A DNA stretch of 10,973 bases from a bacterium. GTDB lineage: Bacteria; Electryoneota; RPQS01. Below are positions 1 through 6,611 of this stretch, one piece after another (the stretch's first letter is position 1; every line of letters begins with the position of its first letter). The stretch is taken from NCBI GenBank assembly GCA_028711875.1, contig JAQTRJ010000042.1:1-10973 (forward strand), read 5' to 3'. The position numbers and the translations under genes are program-made. The notes beneath the pieces were generated by a model that was not told where the DNA came from, made no database searches, and saw nothing but the letters and a program-made list of their open reading frames with translations.

Positions 1-1359
1 CGTGCTCTCGAACGCGCCGCCGCCGCACACGATACTCGTGACCACCGGCAGCATTTGGCCGTTGGACAGGGTCAGAATCTGGCTGAGACTGTAGGGAGGA
101 TACGCCCAGTCGGAGGGCGATCCGAATCCGCGGTAGGCCACGAAGCTCACCCCGCCGTCAATCCATTGATTGATCTGCGACGCGGTTCCGCCCGGATAGG
201 GCACGGCGCGGACCTGATCGTAATTCCCGGCTTCGAGAAATTGCCGCCCGATCCATTCCAGCGTCGGCCACGCCGAGTTGTAGGTTTCGTAATAGCCCGG
301 ACTGCTCCGGACGCCGGTGATAAGCATCGTCCGCCGCCATGCTCCCTGCGGCTCGTACGGAGTGCGTTCATAGGTCACGCACTTATTCACCACCGTTGCC
401 GCGTCGCTGCCCGTGTCCACCGAAAATCTCCCGATGAGAACGTCAGGCAGATAATCCGTTCCCTCGATCAGAGTGTAGGGATGATCGGAGACGATCCACG
501 GATGATAATATCCCGGAACCAGCCATGATGCGACCGGATTCGGGTCGTCCACGTCGCCCACCAGCAGCACGAACACCGGCGGTTCGTCCCACGTGTCATA
601 GGCGGTCTGAATGTAGTTTTTGATCTGCTGATTGGTCGTGCCGGTCGTTGTGGTGGAAACCAGAGTCACGGTATGCCCGCGCGCGCGTTTCCAATTGACG
701 AGCGATTGCAGGGTGCCTGCGTAGGCGGGATTTGTGATGATGAGATAGGATTCGGGACGGGCTTCGGGAGCGGGGATGACCTCATCGAGGTTCGGCACGA
801 GCGGACGCGCGAGGTCATAAAAGGTGCGGCTGAGCCGTCTCGAGTCCGCGGCGGTTGCCGTGCCGTGATAACGCAGCGCGATTTCAGCGCCGGTGCACCA
901 CCGGAATCCGTCGCCGTCTGCGTTTGGCTGCAGCGGATGAATCGCCAGCGACAGCAGCGCCATGCCCCGCAGACTCATCACCGGGGAGCATGAACAAAGC
1001 GGCGGCAGATCCGCGGGAGATTGAGACCACACCGTGTCGGGAACCTCGTCCGCCGTCGCGCGGCGCCATTCGGCGGAAAGTACGGTCAGGGATACCGAGT
1101 CAATTCCCTCCGGTAGCGCCCACAGCGCTCCCTGGGCGAGCGCGTCGTTCCCCGCGTCCCAAGCGTCGGATGAATTCCGTTCCGAAAATGCCTCGCGGCT
1201 GAAGTCCACGCGCAGCCGCGCTCCGCGTGCGTCCGATTGAACGGCCGTCACGGCGACAGACTGCGTTTCACGAACGGCTGGCGTCGCGGTCGCACGGCAG
1301 ACGAAATCCGTCGCCCACGTCAGCAACAGCGCCGCACACCAGATCAAGGCACGATGCAT
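1..1359 (-). CDS. Secreted gingipain-like peptidase C25 family protein, catalytic His replaced (3' end outside window)
   Basis: The frame is open from an ATG at 1359 through base 1 (453 codons), so the C-terminus is missing. A signal peptide is evident at residues 1-25 (MHR, then a hydrophobic stretch, then an Ala-rich cleavage region). The peptidase C25 domain begins near residue 204 (SYLIIT), followed by NWKRARGHTV (222-231), IKNYIQTAYDTW and VFVLLVGDVDDP (262-273), the usual order for this family. The nucleophile loop is SIVCGGGAF with Cys445. The loop that carries the catalytic His in gingipains (YxGHG) reads YRGFG, with Phe412. The Phe412-Cys445 spacing of 33 equals the His211-Cys244 spacing recalled for RgpB, so the alignment looks right. 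A GAGGT lies 9 nt before the ATG. The protein is probably exported and may be a pseudo-peptidase or an altered-dyad enzyme. A C-terminal sorting domain could lie beyond the edge. Family assignment is firm; activity is uncertain. Confidence 0.88.
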   Translation of the reverse strand, partial: MHRALIWCAALLLTWATDFVCRATATPAVRETQSVAVTAVQSDARGARLRVDFSREAFSERNSSDAWDAGNDALAQGALWALPEGIDSVSLTVLSAEWRRATADEVPDTVWSQSPADLPPLCSCSPVMSLRGMALLSLAIHPLQPNADGDGFRWCTGAEIALRYHGTATAADSRRLSRTFYDLARPLVPNLDEVIPAPEARPESYLIITNPAYAGTLQSLVNWKRARGHTVTLVSTTTTGTTNQQIKNYIQTAYDTWDEPPVFVLLVGDVDDPNPVASWLVPGYYHPWIVSDHPYTLIEGTDYLPDVLIGRFSVDTGSDAATVVNKCVTYERTPYEPQGAWRRTMLITGVRSSPGYYETYNSAWPTLEWIGRQFLEAGNYDQVRAVPYPGGTASQINQWIDGGVSFVAYRGFGSPSDWAYPPYSLSQILTLSNGQMLPVVTSIVCGGGAFEST

Positions 1360-1408
1360 GAGAGTGGAACCTCACTCGCAAGGCGGATAAAAGGAGGGTC
1401 TATGGAAG

Positions 1409-1438
1409 AAAAAACGAGGGGAGCCGGGCTACGCCGGC
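1409..1438 (-). terminator. Weak candidate intrinsic terminator at the end of the FapA-like gene
   Basis: On the minus strand a 5-bp GC stem (GCCGG / CCGGC, 6-nt loop) overlaps the stop codon of the FapA-like gene. A run of six T follows about 8 nt later. The stem is short and the T-run is displaced, so termination would be partial at best. It would lie between the FapA-like gene and the C25 gene, which are 69 bp apart. Confidence 0.25.
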
Positions 1439-3033
1439 GGGTTTTCCGGTGCCATCTCGCGGAGTCGCGATGTCACGTCGCGCAATTCCAAACCGATCGC
1501 CGCCAGTTGCTCCCGAATCATCGGCAGCAGTTCCAGAGCCGTGCGCAACTCCTGGACTTCGGCGTGAGTATAGTTGCCGGTCCCGGCCTGCTTTTGTTCA
1601 CGCAGCCATCTCAGCAGCAGGCGCTGTTCCTTGCCTTCGCCGGCCCGCTGCACGATCGCCGGGCCGAAAATACTCTCGATGTGCGACAGCGTGCGCTGCA
1701 AATCGTCCAGCGCGTCCCGCCCCGCGTCCTGTCGCGTTTCGAGAAACTTGCGCAGGTTAATGCGAATCGCCGTGGCCAGACCGCCGTCGTCGCGATGCAG
1801 AGGCGGGCGGCGCAGCCCTTCCACGTCGCCGCCCTGCACAGCCCCAGCGATTACGTCCGCGGCCCGGACCACGCTGTCGGTGATCCGCCCGTCGGCGTGC
1901 AGCGTCAGATGAGCGCTGACGTCGGATTTTCGCACGTCGCCGTGAATGCAGACGTGGTGCGCGCCCATAACCGTCGCTTCCAACAGACTGCCGTTCACCC
2001 GCAGCGACTCCCCGCATTGAACAAAGCTCCCGCGCGTGACGTCGCCTTCAATGTACAGCGGATGCTGCGTTCGGATTCTTGCGTTTTCCGGCAGCGACCC
2101 CTCGAGGATCACCGCGTCCTGAAATTCCAAGTTGGCCGCATCCGCCGCCGCGATGATCTGGGCTTCCAACACCTGCGCGGTGAGCTTGACCGGCACCAGA
2201 TCGCAGGCGTCCTTCTGACGGCGGTCGCGGCCATAGCGCCGCAGCACTAACAGACCGTCCCGCCCTGCGATGAGCTGTCGCCCTCGCAGCGCTGTGGTGA
2301 CGCCGTCCCCCGCTTCTAATCGGGTCTGCAGACCGGGGCGGGGGGGAAGCTCGCGGCCGCAGGCTGTGCGTCCCCATTGATGTCCCGATGCGCTCTCCGA
2401 CGCTTCGACAATGAACTCGCCGCGCAGCACGGGACGCACCCCGATCCAGGCGGAATCCAGAAACCGTTCCTGATCGTGCCGCACTCCATAGGTCAAATGC
2501 GACGACGGCCCCACGCCCGGCAATACGCCGCGGGCGATTTCGAGATTCTCAACGGGCTGATGGGTCTCGCGCATCTGCTCCACGGCCTGATACACGACGT
2601 CCCAGTCTACCCAACCGCTGCCGTACCCCGCCGCTTCCATCCGCGCCTTGACCAGCTCTTTCGTCATCGGCCGATCCCATTCATCGTAGGGATGCAGATC
2701 CGCGATCAGCCTCATATCGGTGAAGACCGTGCCGTCGGCAGCCTGTAGCGGTTCACAGCGAAATCGCGGGGCGTTCGAGGGAACTTCCCGTTTGGTGATC
2801 TGCAGTTGAACCAGCAGCCCGTTCTGGGTCAACTGTCTTCCCAACAGGCGGGTGTAGGCAAGTAGCGAATCGGGAATGCCGAACCGGCTGGCCAGATCAC
2901 GCTTGGCCTCCTGCAGGCGTTCCGATACCTCCGCCGCGGAGATATCCGGGCGGGTGAACAGCACCTGCATTCTCCAGCAATTATAGCCCTGGCCGATCAG
3001 CCGAACCTTCTGATCCGGGGGTCGCTCACTCAT
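1429..3033 (-). CDS. FapA/DUF342 family protein
   Basis: A 534-residue cytoplasmic protein with no signal peptide or membrane segment. Residues 1-90 resemble the N-terminal region of DUF342/FapA proteins. Residues 218-262 carry the GHxxGRxxCGxxLPPRPG...AGDGV stretch that precedes the family's beta-solenoid. Residues 300-400 show the repeated hydrophobic-glycine pattern of a right-handed parallel beta-helix (VILEGSL, LYIEGDV, LRVNGSL, VCIHGDV, LTLHADG). Residues 425-525 are charged and probably helical or coiled-coil. Family length is typically 450-650. FapA (flagellar assembly protein A) is the named relative, but no flagellar gene is present, so a flagellar role should not be assumed. Start choice is uncertain: ATG at 3033 is used here, an in-frame GTG lies at 3069, and neither has a good Shine-Dalgarno. 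It sits co-directional between the small helical protein and the C25 gene, with gaps of about 100 and 69 bp. Confidence 0.75.
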   Translation of the reverse strand: MSERPPDQKVRLIGQGYNCWRMQVLFTRPDISAAEVSERLQEAKRDLASRFGIPDSLLAYTRLLGRQLTQNGLLVQLQITKREVPSNAPRFRCEPLQAADGTVFTDMRLIADLHPYDEWDRPMTKELVKARMEAAGYGSGWVDWDVVYQAVEQMRETHQPVENLEIARGVLPGVGPSSHLTYGVRHDQERFLDSAWIGVRPVLRGEFIVEASESASGHQWGRTACGRELPPRPGLQTRLEAGDGVTTALRGRQLIAGRDGLLVLRRYGRDRRQKDACDLVPVKLTAQVLEAQIIAAADAANLEFQDAVILEGSLPENARIRTQHPLYIEGDVTRGSFVQCGESLRVNGSLLEATVMGAHHVCIHGDVRKSDVSAHLTLHADGRITDSVVRAADVIAGAVQGGDVEGLRRPPLHRDDGGLATAIRINLRKFLETRQDAGRDALDDLQRTLSHIESIFGPAIVQRAGEGKEQRLLLRWLREQKQAGTGNYTHAEVQELRTALELLPMIREQLAAIGLELRDVTSRLREMAPENPPA

Positions 3034-3135
3034 GAAACATCCGAGTCCACAGAGGTTGAAATGCTCCACTCCAATGGCGATTCATGTCAAAGAGCGCAAA
3101 CTCCGCGCCCGAAATCCGGCGATTACGGCATGAAA

Positions 3136-3606
3136 TCAGTCCGATTCCGGCCCGGTTGGCATGGCAATTTTCCGATAGCGAACGGCGTCGTCAAGCAGCA
3201 ACAATCCGTTCAGGCATTGGCGGTGGCTGTCCATCTGGTTTCGGGCAAAGACTGCCTCTTGCGCAGCTTCCGCAATCGCTTGAAAGAATAACAGCCCCGT
3301 CTCTTCCACGGACTGTGCCCGTTTCAGGGCGTCCTCGAAGGAAATCGCCGTCCGCGCCAGCGCGCGACCGTAGCCATCCTTCTTCAGCAGGTCACCCAAA
3401 CAAAGACCGGGCAGGAGTGAGTCCTTGTCCAAGTGGATTTCCACGGGATCCGGAGGTGGTTCCGTGTTGGCCAGATGCGGTTCGATGACTTGACGCAGAT
3501 ATTCCTTGAACTTCGGTTCCGGGATGCGGTCGAGCAGCATCCGGTAGAACTCCAAGCGGTTCGAAAAAAATATCCGGATCGTCTCCGCTGCCGCCATGCT
3601 GGTCAC
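3136..3606 (-). CDS. Hypothetical small helical protein
   Basis: A 156-residue soluble protein that I cannot assign to a named family. Predicted helices lie at residues 5-46 (ETIRIFFSNRLEFYRMLLDRIP...YLRQVIEPH) and 87-145. The second stretch contains EDALKRAQSVEETGLLFFQAIAEAA, which recalls the helix pattern of ferritin-like/rubrerythrin-type bundles, but no convincing set of E..ExxH metal ligands is present. A Pro-rich, acidic linker (50-63) separates the two halves. The start is taken as GTG 3606 because a GGAG lies 10 nt upstream; ATG 3597 is three codons in. It follows the citryl-CoA lyase gene (102-bp gap holding a strong stem-loop) and precedes the FapA-like gene (102-bp gap) on the same strand. 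It may be co-transcribed with either. The reading frame looks genuine; the function is unknown. Confidence 0.7.
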   Translation of the reverse strand: MTSMAAAETIRIFFSNRLEFYRMLLDRIPEPKFKEYLRQVIEPHLANTEPPPDPVEIHLDKDSLLPGLCLGDLLKKDGYGRALARTAISFEDALKRAQSVEETGLLFFQAIAEAAQEAVFARNQMDSHRQCLNGLLLLDDAVRYRKIAMPTGPESD

Positions 3607-3616
3607 GATCTGTTGT

Positions 3617-3620
3617 CTCC
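3617..3620 (-). promoter_or_regulatory. Shine-Dalgarno GGAG for the small helical protein
   Basis: GGAG on the minus strand lies 10 nt before GTG 3606 but 19 nt before ATG 3597. It therefore favours the GTG start. Confidence 0.45.
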
Positions 3621-3638
3621 CGGAATCGTGTGGACTCA

Positions 3639-3669
3639 GAGAGTTCCCGCTTCAGTCACGGGAACTCTC
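3639..3669 (-). terminator. Perfect 11-bp stem-loop between citryl-CoA lyase and the downstream gene
   Basis: GAGAGTTCCCG (3639-3649) and CGGGAACTCTC (3659-3669) pair perfectly around a 9-nt loop. The hairpin lies about 40 nt after the lyase stop and about 33 nt before GTG 3606. No T-run follows on either strand, so it is not a textbook intrinsic terminator. It could end or protect the lyase mRNA 3' end, act in the 5' leader of the downstream gene, or be a binding site for a dimeric protein. Confidence 0.5.
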
Positions 3670-3708
3670 GTAAGTTTAGAAATAACAAAAGATTCTACGG
3701 CAAGCCTG

Positions 3709-4488
3709 TCAGGGAAGCTGAACATCGCTTGGCCCGTCGTACTCCGGCTTGGTCTGGCCGAACGAGCGCATCGGCTTTTCCCGTGTCCGTTCCTCGTGCG
3801 CCTGAATCACGAGTCCTGCCGTCCGGCTTAGAATAAAAAAGCCTTTTCCCAGTCTCCAATCGAATCCCAAGTCGGTCATTATCGCCGCGATAACTCCATC
3901 CACGTTCAGCGGCAGGGCCTTTCCCTCCGAGCGCTTCTCCAGTTCGTCCTGGATCGCCAGAGCCAGATCTGCCGCCCGGCCCCGCAACTTTTCCCGCTCG
4001 GCAAGCTCAATTAATTTGAGCGTGCGGGGATCGCGCTGGTATACTCGATGGCCATATCCGGGGATACGTTTTTGTTTTTGCTGAAAATCCTCGACAATCA
4101 GGGTGGCCAGAGTGGACACGTTGGGAATCTCATCGCGGGTCATCAGCCACTCCTGATAGATTTTCGCACAGGCCTCGATGGCTCCGCCATGAGAATCCCC
4201 GATCGCCAGAACCCCGGCAGCGACCGCGGCATTCAGAGGATTGCCTCCGCTCATCACGACACGGGCGGCCAGCGGCGACGGGGCGGTCGTTCCATGATCC
4301 ACCGAGGACACCAAAATCGCGTCCATCAGCCGCGCCTGTCCCGGCGACGGGGGTTCGCCTTTCCACAGAAGATAGACCATGCCTCCGAAGCTTAAACGCT
4401 CGATGGCACGGCTGATCTCGACTCCCCGGATAATGAGTTTGCCTTCGGAAGTATCGGTAATTGCGGTTTTCCAAGTGGGGGCGGGCAT
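3709..4488 (-). CDS. Citryl-CoA lyase / short citrate synthase-family protein
   Basis: A 259-residue protein of the citrate synthase superfamily, matching the short stand-alone citryl-CoA lyase form. That form corresponds to the C-terminal domain of ATP-citrate lyase and cleaves citryl-CoA to acetyl-CoA and oxaloacetate. Visible motifs are DHGTTAPSPLAAR (64-76), GDSHGGA with catalytic-type His100, GYGHRVYQRDPR with His147, and LNVDG with Asp197. The tail GFFILSRTAGLVIQAHEE...PEYDGP is typical of the lyase/ACLY branch. Full citrate synthases are about 370-430 residues and carry an extra N-terminal part. The start is ATG 4488: GGAG lies 6 nt upstream, and a sigma70-like promoter lies at 4519-4547. 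The frame stays open to an upstream ATG at 4572, but that extension would contain the promoter. No citryl-CoA synthetase (Ccs) gene is adjacent, so the pathway (reductive TCA, citrate use, or citrate synthase-like activity) cannot be decided. Confidence 0.85.
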   Translation of the reverse strand: MPAPTWKTAITDTSEGKLIIRGVEISRAIERLSFGGMVYLLWKGEPPSPGQARLMDAILVSSVDHGTTAPSPLAARVVMSGGNPLNAAVAAGVLAIGDSHGGAIEACAKIYQEWLMTRDEIPNVSTLATLIVEDFQQKQKRIPGYGHRVYQRDPRTLKLIELAEREKLRGRAADLALAIQDELEKRSEGKALPLNVDGVIAAIMTDLGFDWRLGKGFFILSRTAGLVIQAHEERTREKPMRSFGQTKPEYDGPSDVQLP

Positions 4489-4494
4489 AGAAAT

Positions 4495-4498
4495 CTCC
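4495..4498 (-). promoter_or_regulatory. Shine-Dalgarno GGAG fixing the citryl-CoA lyase start
   Basis: GGAG on the minus strand sits 6 nt before ATG 4488. The upstream in-frame ATG at 4572 has no comparable site and lies beyond the promoter. Confidence 0.75.
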
Positions 4499-4518
4499 AT
4501 TCGGTTTTCGGATGGAAG

Positions 4519-4547
4519 AGTATACCCTTTTTTCGGTTTTATCGCAA
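4519..4547 (-). promoter_or_regulatory. Sigma70-like promoter of the citryl-CoA lyase gene
   Basis: On the minus strand, TTGCGA (4547-4542), a 17-nt spacer and TATACT (4524-4519) form a near-consensus promoter. Transcription would start near 4512, giving a leader of about 25 nt that contains the GGAG site. It lies in the 183-bp divergent gap shared with the PDZ gene; I see no equally good promoter for the plus strand there. Confidence 0.7.
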
Positions 4548-4660
4548 TGCTGAAGCGGAACGGACCGGTCATTTTTTCGCCGTTCGGGAACTCTATCGCG
4601 TTTTCTTCGTAACACCGATGAATAGCAGAGATTTTTCACATATTCGATTCAGCCTGCCCA

Positions 4661-4666
4661 AGGAGG
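4661..4666 (+). promoter_or_regulatory. Shine-Dalgarno AGGAGG of the PDZ protein
   Basis: A full AGGAGG lies 5 nt before ATG 4672. It selects this start over the in-frame ATG at 4618, whose extension would bury the signal peptide. Confidence 0.8.
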
Positions 4667-4671
4667 GGACC

Positions 4672-5796
4672 ATGAACAAGCGATTCTGGTTGGCTCCGGT
4701 TCTTCTCGGTTTATGTCTGGTGATGGCCCTGAACGTGGCCGTTGCCGACGAGAAGGAAGCTAAAGCATTTCTCGGCATTGTTCCTGCCGAAGTGACCTCG
4801 GATATCGCCGCCGACTACGGACTCATGGGTCCCGGAACCGGGGTGCTGGTGTCGGGGGTGACCTCCGATTCGCCCGCCGACAAGATCGGCCTGCGGGAAA
4901 ACGATGTCATCGTCAAGATCAATTCAGCCACGGTCACCGGCCCGGAGGAGCTGCGCACGCAACTGGCCAAATACCGCCCGGCCGAGACGATCGAGCTCGT
5001 GTATCTGCGCGGTGGTAAAGAAAAGAGCGCAAACGTTGAACTGGCCAAAGCGCCGGGCGCTCTGGATTGGGCTGGCAAGGAGTGGGCGAGCGCCAAGGAT
5101 CTGGCTCTGAATATCCCAAATTTCGACTGGAAGGAAATCGGCGGCAAGGGGCCGTTCGCGGGGATCGTCACGCAGGAGCTGTCGGACGGGCTGGCCAGCT
5201 ATTTTGCCGTGGAAAAAGGCGCGCTGATCTCCGAGGTGGTCGAAGACTCGCCGGCCGAGAAGGCGGGACTCAAGGCCGGTGACGTCATCACCAAGATCGG
5301 CGATGTGGACGTGGAAGACGAAGGCGACGTGCGCAAGGCGATCCGCAAGCACGAAGTCGGCGATGACGTGGATTTCTTCATTCGCCGCGATAAAGTGCCC
5401 ATGACCATCAAGGTCAAGCTCGGCGAGCACGATTTCGGCAGCCTCATCCAGGGGAACGTGGACGTGTTGACGGACGCCGACCACGGTCAGCTTATAATTG
5501 GGCTGAAAGGCCATGAGCTCGAAGAATTGCAGGATGAACTGCGCGCGCTGGAGATCGAGCTCAAAGATCTTCCCGATGTGGATGTGATCGAACTGCCCGA
5601 TCCGCCCGGCTCGCAGCGCATTCTCATTGACATGACTTCCGCCGAACCGGTGCGCAACGAAACCGGCTGGCGCGCCACGATCGAGCAGTTCAAGAACCGG
5701 CTGCAGGACGCCGTCCTGCAAATGCGGCTCGAAATCCAGTACATGAAGTACAAGATTCTCGAAGCGAAAGACCGACTGCTGCGGGCCACCACCTGA
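4672..5796 (+). CDS. Exported protein with two PDZ domains and a C-terminal helical region
   Basis: A 374-residue protein. Residues 1-25 form a signal peptide (MNKRFW, hydrophobic core, cleavage near AVA/DE), so it acts outside the cytoplasmic membrane. PDZ 1 spans about 32-125 (FLGIV, GVLVSGVTSDSPADKIGLRENDVIVKIN). PDZ 2 spans about 161-252 (FAGIV, GALISEVVEDSPAEKAGLKAGDVITKIG). These resemble the paired PDZ domains of DegP/HtrA proteases, but there is no trypsin-like domain and no His-Asp-Ser triad, so it is not itself an HtrA protease. The C-terminal part has two charged predicted helices (282-300 and 330-371), suggesting oligomerisation or coiled-coil contact. It diverges from the citryl-CoA lyase gene. 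The role is probably binding or scaffolding of envelope protein C-termini; the partner is unknown. Confidence 0.85.
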   Translation: MNKRFWLAPVLLGLCLVMALNVAVADEKEAKAFLGIVPAEVTSDIAADYGLMGPGTGVLVSGVTSDSPADKIGLRENDVIVKINSATVTGPEELRTQLAKYRPAETIELVYLRGGKEKSANVELAKAPGALDWAGKEWASAKDLALNIPNFDWKEIGGKGPFAGIVTQELSDGLASYFAVEKGALISEVVEDSPAEKAGLKAGDVITKIGDVDVEDEGDVRKAIRKHEVGDDVDFFIRRDKVPMTIKVKLGEHDFGSLIQGNVDVLTDADHGQLIIGLKGHELEELQDELRALEIELKDLPDVDVIELPDPPGSQRILIDMTSAEPVRNETGWRATIEQFKNRLQDAVLQMRLEIQYMKYKILEAKDRLLRATT

Positions 5797-5838
5797 TCCC
5801 GGCGCGCTCGGTTTCGATGTCTGAAATGGTGAGTTCAT

Positions 5839-5869
5839 CATGACCGGTCGGCGCTGCCGATCGGTCATG
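5839..5869 (+). terminator. 14-bp stem-loop downstream of the PDZ gene
   Basis: CATGACCGGTCGGC (5839-5852) pairs with 5856-5869 across all 14 positions, with a single G-U wobble and a 3-nt GCT loop. It begins 43 nt after the PDZ stop codon. Only TTT follows, so it is a likely transcript end or mRNA-stabilising hairpin rather than a canonical T-tract terminator. Confidence 0.55.
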
Positions 5870-5895
5870 TTTCATGAAGCCATATTGATCCCTGT

Positions 5896-5974
5896 CGAGC
5901 CGGGTTCAACGCAGAGTGATTTCCCAGCGGTGACTCTCCCGAGTCACCCCGCCCCCGCGGAGCCCGGCCGGAAC
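5896..5974 (+). repeat. Structured intergenic repeat, copy A
   Basis: It starts CGAGCCGGGTTCAACGCAG and ends CCCGGCCGGAAC, and copy B at 8729-8797 shares both ends. The outer arms pair (GCCGGGTTC at 5899-5907 with GAGCCCGGC at 5960-5968, one G-T wobble). The core holds a perfect 8-bp hairpin at 5929-5948. It lies in the 226-bp gap between the PDZ and Nudix genes. Confidence 0.5.
5929..5948 (+). repeat. TCCC-loop hairpin, copy 1
   Basis: GGTGACTC and GAGTCACC form a perfect 8-bp stem around a TCCC loop. A second hairpin with the same loop, flanks and length lies at 6514-6533 and differs only by compensating base pairs. Confidence 0.6.
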
Positions 5975-6022
5975 CTCCGCGAAAGATTTTCTTACAAGAT
6001 AGCTTCGTCAACTCCTCCGCCC

Positions 6023-6463
6023 ATGATTCTCGAAAAAACCTGTCCCCGCTGCGGTGCCGTGGTCGAGATCTACCGCAATCCCTTTCCCACGACCGACATC
6101 ATCGTTGTCCGCGCTGGCCGCGTGCTGCTCATCCGCCGTGCCGCTCCGCCCGAGGGCTGGGCCTTGCCCGGCGGTTTCATTGATTATGGCGAGTCTGCGG
6201 AAACTGCCGCCCGTCGTGAACTCGAAGAAGAAACGTCCCTTCACGCGCGTTCGTTGTCCCTGCTCGGAGTCTATTCCGAACCGGGACGCGATCCCCGCTT
6301 TCATACCCTCACGGTGGTCTACGTGGCTGAAGCGGACGGCGAGCCGCAAGCCGGCGATGACGCGGCCGACGCCCGTTGGTTTTCCCTCGATCAGCTTCCC
6401 CGCGAAATTGCCTTCGATCACCGCCGTATCATCGAGGATGCCGCCCGCCGCATCAAGGGCTAA
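6023..6463 (+). CDS. Nudix hydrolase, ADP-ribose pyrophosphatase-like
   Basis: A 146-residue cytoplasmic enzyme. Nudix hydrolases cleave nucleoside diphosphates linked to another group, using Mg or Mn. It opens with a CPRCG motif (Cys7, Cys10), as in COG1051-type members. The Nudix box is at 51-73: G51-x5-E57-x7-R65-E66-L67-x-E69-E70-x-S72-L73, which fits the consensus except that Ser replaces the last Gly. Downstream, YSEPGRDPRFHTLTVVYVA (84-102), GDDAADARWFSLDQLP (111-126) and AFDHRRII (130-137) match the ADP-ribose pyrophosphatase/8-oxo-dGTPase-like group; the exact substrate cannot be read from sequence. ATG 6023 is chosen because homology starts there. The frame is open upstream to 5840, but that part covers the stem-loops and repeats. 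No Shine-Dalgarno is visible. Confidence 0.85.
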   Translation: MILEKTCPRCGAVVEIYRNPFPTTDIIVVRAGRVLLIRRAAPPEGWALPGGFIDYGESAETAARRELEEETSLHARSLSLLGVYSEPGRDPRFHTLTVVYVAEADGEPQAGDDAADARWFSLDQLPREIAFDHRRIIEDAARRIKG

Positions 6464-6513
6464 CAGGCATTTCCCCGCGCGCCGACGCCCGTGAATCCGC
6501 CCCTCCCCGCCGC

Positions 6514-6533
6514 GGCGAATCTCCCGATTCGCC
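6514..6533 (+). repeat. TCCC-loop hairpin, copy 2
   Basis: GGCGAATC and GATTCGCC form a perfect 8-bp stem around TCCC. Compared with copy 1, the two stem positions that differ are both changed on the opposite arm so that pairing is kept. Both copies share a leading GC before the stem and a C after it. Confidence 0.6.
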
Positions 6534-6611
6534 CGAAAATCCCGTGGCGCTCGCCCAAGCGGTGTCGGTCTACTGGCAGCCGACCCGCACGCCGAAACTC
6601 GTCCGCAGGGA

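Noticed and set aside
1237..2250. Long plus-strand open frame opposite the FapA-like gene
   Set aside because: It is antisense to a gene with clear family motifs, its composition is the Arg/Gln/His-rich pattern of a shadow frame, and it has no family resemblance.
3076..3110. TTGACA on the minus strand upstream of the FapA-like gene
   Set aside because: No acceptable -10 hexamer lies 16-18 nt downstream, so it was not called a promoter.
4486..4518. Possible hairpin TTCCAT/ATGGAG hiding the citryl-CoA lyase Shine-Dalgarno
   Set aside because: With the predicted -10 box at 4524-4519, transcription would start near 4512, so the left arm would be mostly absent from the mRNA.
4924..5868. 314-codon minus-strand open frame opposite the PDZ gene
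   Set aside because: The sense frame has a signal peptide, a Shine-Dalgarno and two PDZ domains; the antisense frame has none of these.
5899..5915. GGGTTCAACGC resembling a tRNA T-loop
   Set aside because: No acceptor stem, anticodon arm or D-arm fits around it; the same bases are explained by the outer stem of repeat copy A.
5840..6022. N-terminal extension of the Nudix frame to an ATG at 5840
   Set aside because: The extension would begin inside the 14-bp stem-loop and translate the repeats. Nudix homology begins at ATG 6023.
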